DNA of 64,000 nt from JAOUEA01 sp040882605 (GTDB lineage: Bacteria > Actinomycetota > UBA4738 > HRBIN12): NCBI GenBank assembly GCA_040882605.1, contig JBBEAY010000017.1, forward strand, positions 98,239 through 162,238, read 5' to 3'. Both the position numbers and the translations under genes were made by a program. Position 1 is the stretch's first letter. The number at the start of each line of letters is the position of its first letter. The notes beneath the pieces are model-generated. The model had not been told where the DNA came from. It saw nothing but the letters and a program-made list of their open reading frames with translations, and did not search any database. Shown in pieces: positions 33,259 through 42,543 of this stretch.

Positions 33259-33975
33259 TCAGCCCCGCGATGGGTGCGCGACCCCATAGAAGAACTCCGA
33301 GCCGGTCGTACGGATGTCTGCGTTCCAGCCGATCGTTTCGAGCGAAGCCGTGAGCTCCTCGGGCCGGTAGAAGATCTTCACGATCGTGTACTCACGGCCG
33401 TCGGCGAGACGGCGCCGGTGCGCGAAGTCCGGCCCGTCATCGACGGATTCGCCGGTGGTCGAACGCCGGTGCTCGGCACCGTCGATGTCGTCGCAGAAGA
33501 AGACACGGCCTTCGGGAGCGAGCCATCCTGCGAGCCGGCGCCAGAACTCCTCGAACCGCGCGGGCGGGATGTGTGAGATGAGGAAGGCGAACACGATCAG
33601 GTCGAACCGCACGCCCTCGGGCGGCGACCACGTGAAGAGATCGCCGTGCACGTACTCGACGGCTGGGTCGGCCACCCGCTCACGGTTGATGGCGAGCACC
33701 GGCTCGGCGGAATCGATGGCGATCAGCCGGCCGGCACGAGGGGCGAGGTGTCGCGTGAACAGCCCGGTGCCGCACGCCAGCTCGAGCACGACCCCCGAGA
33801 CGTCGAGGTCGTCGAGCGCGGCTTCCAGCTGGGCCGTCTCTTCGAACCACCGCACGTTGCCTTCGGGGCCGAGGTCGTAGACGCCGCGCCGGAACCAGAT
33901 GTCGTCGTACTCAGGAGCCCGGTCTTCGTAGTACCGGCTCTGGTCCTGCAGTATCTGCTCGACCTCTCGCTCCAT
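33259..33975 (-). CDS. Class I SAM-dependent methyltransferase
   Basis: 238 residues from the ATG at 33975. SAM-binding motif I is VLELACGTGLFTRHLAP, followed by the acidic end of strand 2 (LIAIDSAE) and YVHGDLFTW. The N-terminal SRYYEDRAPEYDDIWFRRG is typical of small-molecule methyltransferases of the UbiE-like group. It is upstream of arginine deiminase with a one-base gap and divergent from the membrane protein at 34024. Substrate unknown. Confidence 0.85.
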   Translation of the reverse strand: MEREVEQILQDQSRYYEDRAPEYDDIWFRRGVYDLGPEGNVRWFEETAQLEAALDDLDVSGVVLELACGTGLFTRHLAPRAGRLIAIDSAEPVLAINRERVADPAVEYVHGDLFTWSPPEGVRFDLIVFAFLISHIPPARFEEFWRRLAGWLAPEGRVFFCDDIDGAEHRRSTTGESVDDGPDFAHRRRLADGREYTIVKIFYRPEELTASLETIGWNADIRTTGSEFFYGVAHPSRG

Positions 33976-34023
33976 GCGCTCGCAGGATTCTACGCGGTGC
34001 GTCTGCGCGGCTACCGTGCATAG

Positions 34024-34692
34024 GTGAGAGACGCCCCCTTGTTGCGAGGAAGCCTGCCCGTTCGGCTCGTTGCGCTCTTCGCGGGCTTGCTGCTGTTCGC
34101 CGTCGCGATCGTCTCGATGTTGGAGTCGCAGCTCGGCCTGCCCCCGTGGGACGTGTTGCACATGGGCATCGCCGAGCACACGCCGCTGACGCTCGGCAGG
34201 GCCGGCGTCGTCGTAGGTCTCGTGATCGTTGCCGCCACCTGGCTGGCCGGCACCGCGCCCGGGTTCGGCACGATCGCGAATGCTGTGGTGATCGGAGTCA
34301 TGATCGACGTGCTCAGCTCGATCGATGCCGTCGCTCAGCTCTCCCAGAGCCCACTGTTCGTGCGCATCGGACTCGTGGCGCTGGGGGTGTGGCTTTTCGG
34401 GGTCGGCTCGGCCCTGTACATCGGCGCCGGCATGGGGGCGGGCCCGCGCGACTCCCTCATGCTGACGCTCACGAGACGCACCGGGTGGCGCATCGGTGTC
34501 GTCCGCGGTTCGATCGAGGTGACCGTGCTGCTCGTCGGCCTGGTCCTGGGTGGCGCGGCGGGCGTTGGCACGCTGGCTCTCGCCCTGCTGGTCGGTCCGT
34601 CGCTCGAACTCTCGTTCTGGCTGCTGTTGCGGCTCGGCCTCGCCGACCCCCGGGCTCGCGCGCCCGATTTCGGACCGCTCGACGTGGGGTAG
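34024..34692 (+). CDS. YczE/YyaS-type integral membrane protein
   Basis: 222 residues, GTG start at 34024, divergent from the methyltransferase 48 bases away. Five hydrophobic segments and the conserved LPPWDVLHMGI and GAGMGAGPRDSLML words identify the YczE/YitT-like family. These are putative membrane transporters or export-associated proteins with no firmly known substrate. The length fits the family. Confidence 0.8.
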   Translation: MRDAPLLRGSLPVRLVALFAGLLLFAVAIVSMLESQLGLPPWDVLHMGIAEHTPLTLGRAGVVVGLVIVAATWLAGTAPGFGTIANAVVIGVMIDVLSSIDAVAQLSQSPLFVRIGLVALGVWLFGVGSALYIGAGMGAGPRDSLMLTLTRRTGWRIGVVRGSIEVTVLLVGLVLGGAAGVGTLALALLVGPSLELSFWLLLRLGLADPRARAPDFGPLDVG

Positions 34693-34748
34693 CGAGCGAA
34701 GTGGCCACTGTCTTGCAGGCTGGCTCGCAGGCGACATAGCGTGGTCGG

Positions 34749-35055
34749 GTGCCTGCCTGTGCCCGTCAGATCGCGCTCGTCGTCGGGGTCGCCCTCGTGG
34801 CGTTCGGCGCGGGAGCGTGGCTGGTCGACGATCCTGCGGAGCCCAGCCACGAGCGGCCGCGAGCGGGTCGCCCGTGCCCAGCCCGGTCTCGACCGAGGAG
34901 CCGATCGAGATCCCGCCCGAGATGGAGCCGTACGACTATCGGCCCGCGCCGCCGCGAGAGCCTTCCCGGTCGACGGGTTCTACATGCGCGCGTTCACGAT
35001 CGAGGAGATGGGCGGCCATTCGCTCGGCATGCCGCTCCTCTGTCTTCGGTGCGCT
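34749..35055 (+). pseudogene. Remnant of a secreted or membrane-anchored actinobacterial protein
   Basis: A GTG at 34749 starts a signal-like sequence, ARQIALVVGVALVAFGAG. After a shift a second frame reads STEEPIEIPPEMEPYDYRPA, and after another shift a third reads FPVDGFYMRAFTIEEMGGHS ending LLCLRC. The three parts look like consecutive pieces of one exported protein with a Cys pair. The sequence then stops at the 3' end of the convergent bactofilin-like gene. Two frameshifts and a missing C-terminus mark it as decayed. The family is not recognised with confidence. Confidence 0.5.
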
Positions 35056-35988
35056 CTAGCTTGTCGAGGCAGGCATCGGCGGCGTCGTCGGCGCGTCGAC
35101 GGTCGTCGTGGTCCGTGGGCTCCGTCTCGACGAGACTACGAGCACGCCGAGGCCTGCGATCGCTGTGATGGTCCACACGATGCCGCCGAGCACCGGCACG
35201 AGCCCCAGCAGTCGCACGATGCCCCATCCGGCGAGGAAAGCAACGTAGCGCGACCTCGGAGCCTTCGCGACCAGGCGACCGAGCGCGTGCGCGCCGGAAA
35301 CGTAGCCGACCGTGTAGAGCAGCGCGAGGGCGAGCAAGAGGAACAGCCCGAGCGGGATGCCCACGACCGTCGCGAGCAGAATCACCGCCACGATCGGCAG
35401 CAAGAAGAAGTAGGCCAGGCCGGCGATGATCGATGCGCCCTTGCGCTCCAAGGCCGCATAGGAGATCGCGTCGTCGAGCCTCGGGGCGAGCAGCAGCAGG
35501 ATCAACCCCAGCGCCAGCGTCGATAGCGAGTAGGCCAGCCACCACGCGAACCGGCTTGCGAATCCAACGTCGGTCATGTCGACATCGGTGCTGATGGATC
35601 GCTGCTCTCCCCCGATCGTCGCGCTTTCCTCGACCGTTGCCCCGCCCTGCGAGACGAGGTTGCCGCCGATCTCGGCGCCCGAGCGAACCACTACGTCGCC
35701 GTTGAAGACCACGACGTCCTTTCGCACGACGCCCGTGATATCGACGTTTCCGTTGAAGACGACCAGCGCTTCTCTCACCGTGCCGTCGACGATCGCGGGG
35801 CCGTCGAAGATCACCGCTGCCCCGACGGTCTCGCCCTCGGCAACGAGCATCCGGCCATGCAGCACGATCTGGTCGTCGTCGTCGGCCGCATCACCGGCCG
35901 TTTGTGCCGACGCAGCACCCCCGAGCGCGACCGCGACGAGCAGCGCTCCACCGGCGACCATCGATCGACGGACGGTTCCGGTTTTCAT
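35056..35988 (-). CDS. Exported bactofilin-like beta-helix protein with C-terminal membrane domain
   Basis: 310 residues from the ATG at 35988, with a GGGGGGAACG ribosome site. Signal peptide of about 29 residues ending at ASA. Residues about 40-130 form short repeating beta units (VVFNGNVDITG, VVFNGDVVVRSG, GGNLVSQGG), as in bactofilin/polymer-forming domains. Four hydrophobic segments follow (about 148-170, 187-215, 222-240 and 260-282), then a Thr/Pro-rich tail. Probably anchors a beta-solenoid outside the membrane. Function unknown. Confidence 0.75.
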   Translation of the reverse strand: MKTGTVRRSMVAGGALLVAVALGGAASAQTAGDAADDDDQIVLHGRMLVAEGETVGAAVIFDGPAIVDGTVREALVVFNGNVDITGVVRKDVVVFNGDVVVRSGAEIGGNLVSQGGATVEESATIGGEQRSISTDVDMTDVGFASRFAWWLAYSLSTLALGLILLLLAPRLDDAISYAALERKGASIIAGLAYFFLLPIVAVILLATVVGIPLGLFLLLALALLYTVGYVSGAHALGRLVAKAPRSRYVAFLAGWGIVRLLGLVPVLGGIVWTITAIAGLGVLVVSSRRSPRTTTTVDAPTTPPMPASTS

Positions 35989-36002
35989 CGTTCCCCCCTG
36001 GT

Positions 36003-36030
36003 CGACCCCTCGACCCCTCGACCCCTCGAC
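36003..36030. repeat. Short tandem repeat of CGACCCCT
   Basis: Three and a half head-to-tail copies of the 8-mer CGACCCCT just upstream of the bactofilin-like start. A length-variable tract here could affect expression, but copy number is small. Confidence 0.6.
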
Positions 36031-36075
36031 TGTGCGACAGCTCGGCTCGCGAGGTCAAGGGCCGCTGGCGGATGC

Positions 36076-37298
36076 TCAGAACAAGAAGCCGAACCAGGGG
36101 GAAGGGTCGGAAGCGAACATCGCGTCGGCCCGCGCGAGCGCACGCGGTTCCAGTTCGCGCACCTGCTGCGCTCGCGCCAGCTGTCGGAACGATGATCCGC
36201 CCAGGTACGCGGCGCCGAGGGCCCGCACGCTGCACGAGAGCACGGGTTCCGCGTCCGTCCGCGCGCAGGTTCTCTCCCCCGACTCGACGACGAGCTCGTA
36301 CCGGCCCGATGTCTGGGGCCGGAAGGCATCGTCGATCTCGACAACGAGCCGTCCGTCGGCGGAGTATCGGCGCCCGGCGAGCGACGCCGAGATGTCGATC
36401 AGGCGCACCCACAAGCCGTCGGAAACTCTGAAGTTCATCCGGCGAGGTTCGCCGGCGAGCCACTGGAGCTCCTCGTCCGCCGGCCGGTCCCAAGCCTTCA
36501 CCGTGGCGATCAGGTCCACATCGAACACGAACCGCCAGAGCGCCGCCGTGGCTTGGGGGGTCGACGCGATCAGGTGCTGCAGCTTCAGCTCGTTCCGCGG
36601 CACGCTGTGAACCCACTCGTGCTTGACCTTGTAGACCGCGTAGCCGTCGGGGATCTCGTCGTCGCCCTCGTGCACGGCGAAGAACAACGGCTCGTCCTCG
36701 TCGCGCTTGGGCTCGTGGAAGAGCACCGTCCACCATCTCTCGTCGACCGCGATCATGCCCGGTCGGGTGGCGGCGACCCGGTCGTAGACGGGCCGCATCA
36801 GAGGAAGCGCCTGCTCGCGCGGCAGAGCCCGGACGCGACCGCCCGTGTCGGTGCCAGCGACGAAACTCGAGCGTTCGGCGCCACCTCGAGCTCGGTGCAG
36901 AACGAGGCCGTGCCGAAGCCGAAGCGGCCGTAGATCGGCGCCTCCGAGGCCCACAAGTAGGCCAGCGGCTCCTGGCGCTCCGCGGCCTGGTCGAGCAGGG
37001 TGCCCATGAGCCGGGTGTTGACGCCCCGCCGGCGGTGCGACGCCAGCACTCCCACCGCCGTGATGCCGGGCGCGCGCAGCGTACGTGACCCCGGCACCGT
37101 GAGCTCGGTTGAGCAGGCGCCGGCGGTACCGACTATGTCGTCGCCGTCGAGCGCCACGAAATAGCGGTCGGGCTCGGCGATCAGGCGTTCCTGCTCGAGA
37201 TCCTCCTCGTTCCACCGGCCGTGGAAGGCCCGCTCCAAGACCTGCAAGAAACGTGCGAGCTCGTCGGGCTCGATCGATCGGATCGTCAGGTCTTGCAC
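36076..37298 (-). pseudogene. Eis-family GNAT N-acetyltransferase, one frameshift
   Basis: The 5' part from ATG 37298 encodes a GNAT domain with GVLASHRRRGVNTRLMGTLL (acetyl-CoA loop) and YGRFGFG, down to FCTELEVAP. The remaining two thirds lie in another frame from ERSSFVAGTDTGG to the C-terminal PWFGFLF, which supplies the conserved terminal carboxylate of Eis proteins. The break lies between about 36866 and 36885. Joined, the protein would be about 407 residues, the usual Eis size. Eis proteins acetylate amines such as aminoglycosides or protein lysines. One indel, so either recent inactivation or a sequencing error. Confidence 0.8.
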
Positions 37299-37498
37299 GC
37301 GCGCATCTTCCCACCCGGAGGTTCGACCATCGCGGCCCGGCTCAGTCGAACAGGTCGAGGCCGCCGGATCCGAACCCGCCCGTGTCGTCCTGCTTCAGCG
37401 CGGTGTCGACGTCGGCCGCCGCTGCGACCATCAGGAACCGTAGGTCCGGCGAGGCGATCCGACCAGCGGTGTCACCCTAACGCGGTCGGTGGGCTGAA
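37299..37498 (-). other. Intergenic stretch with a possible C-terminal gene scrap
   Basis: On the minus strand a frame closed upstream by a stop at about 37477-37479 reads PDLRFLMVAAAADVDTALKQ, then a Gly-rich run and LDLFD, ending at 37342. It looks like the end of a real protein whose beginning is missing. From its internal ATG it would be only 29 residues. No other coding signal is seen. Confidence 0.25.
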
Positions 37499-38902
37499 CT
37501 AGCGCCAGGTGAACCCGGGGGGCTTGGGTCGGCAGAGCTGTTTGGTTCGCTGCCGCAGCGCAGTGAGCTCCTCCCGATGAGCCGGGTCCGACGCCAAGTT
37601 CTCGAGTTCCCACGGATCTCGGGCGAGGTCGTAGAGCTCTTCCTCGCCGGTGGCGTAGTGCACGAACAAGTGCTCACGCGTGCGAACGGCGCAGTAGGTC
37701 GGAGGGTCGGGCAGCCCGCGGTCCGTTCGGTATTCCACGTGTTCGATCAGCAGGTCCTCGCGCACGTCGGTCGCCCTGCCACCGAGGATGGGGAGCAGCG
37801 ATCGCCCCTCGACCCCTGGCGCTCCCGAGCCGGCCAACGCGGCGATCGTGGGCGCGATGTCGACGTTGGTCGCCAACGCATCGGTGCGCCCGCCGTCGGT
37901 GAATGGGTCGTACCGCACCACGAGTGGCACCCGGATCGATTCCTCGTAGGGGGTGAGCTTGTAGTTCCAGCCGTGCTCGCCGATCGCGATCCCGTTGTCG
38001 GAGGTGAACACGATCAGCGTGTCGTCGAGCCGTCCGGTCTCCCGCAAGGCCCGCACGACGAGGGTCACCATCTCATCGACCGACCGCAGGGCCGCGACCT
38101 GCTCCGCCCACGCCCGACGGGCATCGGCCACGCGCTCGGGGCCGACGCGCCTCAGCGCCTGGATGTAGACGGGCTTGTCCGACACGTCGAGCTCGGGAAG
38201 ATTCGGACCGGGCTGCCACTCGACGGTCGTGCCGGGCGCCGTGCCCGGCGGGGGGGTGCGAGGCGAGTGCGGGGCGAACGTCGACAGCATCATGAACAGA
38301 GGGTCGTCGCCGGGCGTCGTTCGGATGAAGCGATCCGCGTATCGAGCGAGCACGTCGGTCGAGTAGGAACGATCGTCAGAGCCGTAAGGGCGGGCACGGC
38401 CGTCGACCAGCAGGTCGTAGTCGTAGTAGAGATCACCCGCATTGCGGAACGCCGCCCATCGATCCCACCCGGGCGGCACGTACGCGGTCGGCCACGATCC
38501 GTTGAAATACTTGCCGATGAACGCCGTCTCGTATCCGGCGTCGTCGAGCCAGGTTGCGACGGTCGATCGGTCATCGAATGCCTTCAGCCCGTTCGCGCCC
38601 TCGTTCGTGTACACCCCCGTGGAATGCGAGTGGGTGCCGGTGAGGATCGTCGAACGCGACGGACAGCACAGCGGATTGGTGACGAACGCGTTGTCGAAAG
38701 TCAACCCTCGGTCGGCGAGAAGCCTCTGCACTCCGGGCATCTGCGACAGCGTGTCCCACCGTTGATCGTCGGTGACGATCAACACGATGTCGGGCCGCGC
38801 GCGCCGGCCGGGGCCGGCGTCGGCCAGGATCGCGTGCGCCCCGAAGCTCGCCGGCGCCAGCGCGGCGATCGACAGGAACCAGATCGTGACCCGCTTGCCC
38901 AT
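37499..38902 (-). CDS. Exported type I sulfatase
   Basis: 467 residues from the ATG at 38902. N-terminal signal peptide of about 28 residues. The metal site starts with VTDDQRWD (D45, D46). The formylglycine motif is C79-C-P-S-R83, followed by STILTG. The second metal pair is in FTSDNGIAIGEHGW. It needs a formylglycine-generating enzyme or anaerobic maturase for activity, and none is in the window. Substrate is unknown; arylsulfatase or glycosaminoglycan types cannot be told apart here. Confidence 0.87.
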   Translation of the reverse strand: MGKRVTIWFLSIAALAPASFGAHAILADAGPGRRARPDIVLIVTDDQRWDTLSQMPGVQRLLADRGLTFDNAFVTNPLCCPSRSTILTGTHSHSTGVYTNEGANGLKAFDDRSTVATWLDDAGYETAFIGKYFNGSWPTAYVPPGWDRWAAFRNAGDLYYDYDLLVDGRARPYGSDDRSYSTDVLARYADRFIRTTPGDDPLFMMLSTFAPHSPRTPPPGTAPGTTVEWQPGPNLPELDVSDKPVYIQALRRVGPERVADARRAWAEQVAALRSVDEMVTLVVRALRETGRLDDTLIVFTSDNGIAIGEHGWNYKLTPYEESIRVPLVVRYDPFTDGGRTDALATNVDIAPTIAALAGSGAPGVEGRSLLPILGGRATDVREDLLIEHVEYRTDRGLPDPPTYCAVRTREHLFVHYATGEEELYDLARDPWELENLASDPAHREELTALRQRTKQLCRPKPPGFTWR

Positions 38903-38981
38903 GTCCGCTTCGACCCATCTCGCTGAGGAACTGCATCGTCGGACGAACGGACCCGCGCCGCATCGGTCGAAGGGGCGACGA

Positions 38982-39000
38982 ACCCGTCCTTTCGACGGGT
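38982..39000. promoter_or_regulatory. Hairpin in the divergent sulfatase/zinc-ribbon promoter gap
   Basis: ACCCGTC and GACGGGT make a 7-bp inverted repeat with a 5-base spacer, between divergent starts at 38902 and 39073. Possible operator; no known consensus matched. Confidence 0.3.
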
Positions 39001-39072
39001 GCCAGAGTGTCTAGCCCGGTTGCACACCTCTTCAGAACCGCATCACGCTCGGGCAGGCCTACGCTGGTGGAG

Positions 39073-39321
39073 ATGGACGACTACCCCGAGTGCCCGTGCC
39101 ACGGGTATCGCGAGTGCCCGATGTGCCACGACGTCAGACCGTGCGGCCACTTCGGGAAGAGCCGCTGGTGTCCGCCGTGCCAACGCCTGCGGAAGCAGCG
39201 GATCACCACGGGTCCGAGACGGCGGGCGCCGATGCCCGCCGGGCGAACCTGCGCGGGCGAGGGGTGCAGCACTCGACTCAGCGTGTACAACTTCGACGAC
39301 CTTTGCTCGGTCTGCGCGTAG
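39073..39321 (+). CDS. Cys-rich zinc-ribbon protein
   Basis: 82 residues from the ATG at 39073. Eleven Cys occur in paired arrangements: CPCHGYRECPMCHDVRPCG, WCPPCQ, and C-terminal CAGEGC with CSVC. This gives at least two zinc-binding sites. Basic residues (RLRKQR, RRRAP) follow the first, suggesting nucleic-acid or protein binding. Not recognised as a named family. It ends 20 bases from the RecQ stop, convergently. Confidence 0.6.
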   Translation: MDDYPECPCHGYRECPMCHDVRPCGHFGKSRWCPPCQRLRKQRITTGPRRRAPMPAGRTCAGEGCSTRLSVYNFDDLCSVCA

Positions 39322-39341
39322 GCCACCACGGGTCGGTTGGG

Positions 39342-41432
39342 TCAACCCGCGATCGCGGTGGCGAGCACAAAGGGGTGTACGTGGCCGCTGCCGGTTTGGC
39401 GGAGGGCGCGCGCGACCACGGTGAGGGTCCACTTCGAGTCGGCCAGGTCATCGACGAGCAAGACGGGGCCGTCGGGCACGACGCCCGCGGTGGGGCCGGC
39501 CAGCACCTCGAACGCGTCCCAGACGTTACGCACCTGTTGGGCGCTGTTCTGCATCGCCGCCTGTGGCTGGTTCTCCGCGATCTTGCGCACCACCTCGTGC
39601 AACGGCAGCCCGAGCGCCTCGGCGAGTCGGCGCGCGAAGTCCGGCACCAGGTCGGGATGCGTCATCGACGGCACACACGTCACCCAGGTGGGCGCGGGGT
39701 CTGGCCTCCATCGGCCGACGATCAGCGAGGCGCTCGCGGTCACGAGATCGTCGGCGAAGTGCTCGTCCTCGCTGCGCCCCGACGCCACGAGGCGCCCCCA
39801 GCCGCCGTCGCCCGCCACCGAGAGCGCGCGGCCGATGAGCGGGCGCTCGTCCTCGGCGATGCGTCCCTTGGGCAACCCGAACGCGGCGAGCCCCGAGGGC
39901 CACTGCTTCCGCGGTTCCACGAAGAGGTCGAACCCTCGCAGGTGCTCACGGGCGGCGGCGAGCAGCTCTGGCGGGGCTTCCACCCTCAGGGGCGAGGCCG
40001 TGCAGCGCATACACCGGCCGCAGGGCTCGGCACCCGAGTCATCGAGCTCATGGCGTAGGAACTCCATCAGGCAACCGTCGTGTCGGGCGTATCGGCGCAT
40101 CGCCTCCTGCTCGTGCCGGCGCAGCGCTGTGATGTGCTCGACCCGTTCGGTCGGGTAGGTCCACGCGTCTGCGGTGCGCACGTACCCACCGCGCTCGCGC
40201 GCGACGGCGCCTTCGACCTCGAGCACCTTCAGCATCGACTCGAGCCGGTTCCGGCGCACGTTCACGGCAGCCATCAGGTCGTTCAGAGACATCGGACCCT
40301 GCGAACCCGCGTCGCCGAGCAGCCCCACGATGCGCTCGGCCTGCTCCTGCGGAGGGAACGCCGTCTCGATGAAGTAGTCCTGGATCTCGCGATCCTCGAT
40401 GCCGCAGAGGAGCACCGCCGGCGCGTGCTCGAGCGCGCGGCCGGCTCGTCCGACCTGCTGGTAGTAGGCGATCGGCGACCCGGGGCTCTGGTAGTGGATC
40501 ACGAAGCCCAGGTCCGGCTTGTCGAACCCCATGCCGAGCGCGCTCGTCGCGACGAGCACCTTCAGCTCGTTCGCGAGCAGGGCTTGCTCGAGCCGGATGC
40601 GGTCGTCGTTGTCGGTGGCGCCGCTATAGGCCTCGGCCTCGATGCCCTGGCGGCGCAGGAACGCGGCGACGCGTTCCCCGTCAGCGATCGTCAGCACGTA
40701 GACGATGCCCGAGCCAGCGAGCCTCGGCACTTCGTCGGCGAGCCACGCCATGCGCTCGGCCTGGCTCGGAACGTCGGCCACGGCGAGGGCCAGGCTCTCC
40801 CGATCGAGCGTGCCGCGGAACGTGACCAGCCCGTCGCCGAGCTGATCGGTGATGTCGGCGATCACCCGGTCGTTCGCGGTGGCGGTCGTGCAGAGCACCG
40901 GCGCACCTTGTGGCAACGCCTCGAGCACGCGCACGATCCGCCGGTAGTCCGGGCGGAAGTCGTGCCCCCAGTCGCTGATGCAGTGCGCCTCGTCAACCAC
41001 CAGCAGGCCGACCGTGCGCGCGATGACGCTCAGCATCTGATCGCGGAAGCGCTCGTTCGCGAATCGCTCGGGCGAGACGAGCAGCAGGTCGATCTCGTCG
41101 TTCGTGAGCCGCTCCGCGATCGGTTCGAACTCCTCGGGGTTCGTCGAGTTGATCGTCTCGGCCCGCACGCCGATGCGCCCGGCCATCTCGATCTGGTTGC
41201 GCATCAGCGCGAGCAGGGGAGACACGAGCAGGGTCGGCCCGGCGCCCTGCTCCCGTAGCAGCTTCGTCGCGATGAAATAGACGGCGGATTTTCCCCACCC
41301 GGTGCGCTGCACGAGCAGCACGCGGCCCCGTTCGCGGGCGACCGCCTCGATCGCCTCGAGCTGCCCAGGCCGGAAGGACGCGCCGTGCCCGAGCATGTGG
41401 TGCAGGTGGTCGAGCGCGGAGGGGACAGTCAC
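39342..41432 (-). CDS. recQ: RecQ-family ATP-dependent DNA helicase with C-terminal phosphoribosyltransferase-like domain
   Basis: 696 residues from a GTG at 41432. Helicase motifs: RTGWGKSAVYF (Walker A), VVDEAHCISDWGHDFRPDY (DEAH box and RecQ loop), TTATA, and YYQQVGRAGR. The zinc-binding region carries CLMEFLRHEL with CGRCMRC. After about residue 540 comes an extra domain whose end, GPVLLVDDLADSKWTLTVVA, matches the PRPP loop of phosphoribosyltransferases; this fusion occurs in several actinobacterial RecQ proteins. The HRDC domain of E. coli RecQ is absent. Role in recombination repair. Confidence 0.87.
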   Translation of the reverse strand: MTVPSALDHLHHMLGHGASFRPGQLEAIEAVARERGRVLLVQRTGWGKSAVYFIATKLLREQGAGPTLLVSPLLALMRNQIEMAGRIGVRAETINSTNPEEFEPIAERLTNDEIDLLLVSPERFANERFRDQMLSVIARTVGLLVVDEAHCISDWGHDFRPDYRRIVRVLEALPQGAPVLCTTATANDRVIADITDQLGDGLVTFRGTLDRESLALAVADVPSQAERMAWLADEVPRLAGSGIVYVLTIADGERVAAFLRRQGIEAEAYSGATDNDDRIRLEQALLANELKVLVATSALGMGFDKPDLGFVIHYQSPGSPIAYYQQVGRAGRALEHAPAVLLCGIEDREIQDYFIETAFPPQEQAERIVGLLGDAGSQGPMSLNDLMAAVNVRRNRLESMLKVLEVEGAVARERGGYVRTADAWTYPTERVEHITALRRHEQEAMRRYARHDGCLMEFLRHELDDSGAEPCGRCMRCTASPLRVEAPPELLAAAREHLRGFDLFVEPRKQWPSGLAAFGLPKGRIAEDERPLIGRALSVAGDGGWGRLVASGRSEDEHFADDLVTASASLIVGRWRPDPAPTWVTCVPSMTHPDLVPDFARRLAEALGLPLHEVVRKIAENQPQAAMQNSAQQVRNVWDAFEVLAGPTAGVVPDGPVLLVDDLADSKWTLTVVARALRQTGSGHVHPFVLATAIAG

Positions 41433-41464
41433 CCATGCACCGTAGTGCGCCGGTTCTGATGCCG

Positions 41465-41923
41465 TCAGTGAGCCTGGGTGCCCGAGGTGCGGTAGACGAG
41501 CGCTGCGGCGCGGAGCGTTTCCACCAGCTCTTCGAGCGGCGCGTCCTTGTCCAGCAGGTTGGCCGCACCCATGAACTCGGCCGTCCACTTGGTCTCGCGT
41601 TCAGAGAACGCGGTGAGGATCACCACTTGGGTCTGAGGGTCGTGGGCCTTGATCAGCACGGTGGCTTCCATGCCGTCGACATCAGGCATGCGCAGGTCCA
41701 TCAGCACCACTTCGGGATGCAATCCGGCCGCCTTCGCGCCGGCTTCGGCGCCGTTGCGGGCATCCCCGATGACTTCGAAGCCGAACGCCGGAAGGCTGTC
41801 ACGCAGCACCATCGTGGTGCGCTCGTCGTCGTCGGCGATGAGCAGGCGGATCGGGTCGTCGAGCAGGCCCTCCTCCGACGATGCGCGCCTGTCTACGTGC
41901 TCAGGAAGCAGTTCGGACTTCAT
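41465..41923 (-). CDS. Single-domain response regulator (receiver)
   Basis: 152 residues from the ATG at 41923; a GTG four codons upstream is possible. Receiver residues are intact: D31-D32, phosphoacceptor D76 in VVLMDLRMP, T104 and K126. No output domain follows, so it signals by protein contact. A 25-residue leader precedes the fold. No histidine kinase is nearby. It sits 32 bases upstream of recQ on the same strand. Confidence 0.88.
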   Translation of the reverse strand: MKSELLPEHVDRRASSEEGLLDDPIRLLIADDDERTTMVLRDSLPAFGFEVIGDARNGAEAGAKAAGLHPEVVLMDLRMPDVDGMEATVLIKAHDPQTQVVILTAFSERETKWTAEFMGAANLLDKDAPLEELVETLRAAALVYRTSGTQAH

Positions 41924-42023
41924 GGCAACACCCACGCTCCTCGTCCAGGAACCCGCGGTTCCTGGTGTTAGTGCGGTCGGCAGACCAGGTGGGTTCCTTG
42001 AGGCCCTGGGCTGCTCGGCGAGC

Positions 42024-42150
42024 TCAGTCGAGCAAGGCGTCGAAGGCCCTCATCGTGTCGGTCAATCGTTCCGCCAGGGTCTTCGCGAGCCATCGGTGCA
42101 GCGCCGCGGCCAGCTCCGGCTCATCGGCCTCCAACCGCGAGGTGTGGCTG
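42024..42150 (-). pseudogene. 3' remnant of a SulP-type transporter's regulatory domain
   Basis: The minus strand reads SRLEADEPELAAALHRWLAK then TLAERLTDTMRAFDALLD and stops at 42024. This resembles the last part of the cyclic-nucleotide-binding-like domain attached to some SulP anion transporters. Nothing of the transporter or the start of the domain is present. The homology ends at about 42145, exactly where the cupin remnant on the other strand begins. Confidence 0.5.
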
Positions 42151-42477
42151 CGGTCTGCGCTCGGTGACGGGGCCGGCACGACGGTCGGGGTCGTGCACTT
42201 CTCACCCGAAGCGCGCACGCGGTGGCACCGTCACCCGACTGGGCAGTTCCTGTATGCGATCAGCGGCCGGGGTCGCGTGCGTACGCGAGGCGAGGCGGGC
42301 CTCGTGTTGGAACCCGGAGACATGATCCACGTGGGTCCGGACGAGTGGCACTTCCACGGGGGGTCGCGCGCAGCGCCGATGGTGCACGTGGCGGTAACCG
42401 GTGGGTCGGTGGAATGGGGCGAACCCGTGACCGACGAGGAGTTCGACGACGGGTTCGCGTCGTTCGACGCGCGTTGA
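42142..42477 (+). pseudogene. Cupin-2 protein lacking its normal 5' end
   Basis: The frame reads VWLRSALGDGAGTTVGVVHF, then RTRWHRHPTGQFLYAISGRG, then EPGDMIHVGPDEWHFHGG and GGSVEWGEPVTDEEF. This is a complete-looking cupin barrel with metal-binding His of motif 1 (HRH) and motif 2 (WHFHG), but about 25 N-terminal residues usual for the family are missing. A GTG at 42142 could start a 111-residue product, without a good ribosome site. It may still be active, but the 5' loss next to another remnant points to a deletion junction. Confidence 0.55.
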
Positions 42478-42543
42478 CCACCGAGGCAAAGGGAGACGTT
42501 CGGCCGATGTCCTGGTCCACCAGATGCCCTACCTTCAGGGTGT

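Noticed and set aside
36003..36030. Possible CRISPR-like or satellite array
   Set aside because: Only 3.5 copies of an 8-mer with no spacers; a simple short tandem repeat.
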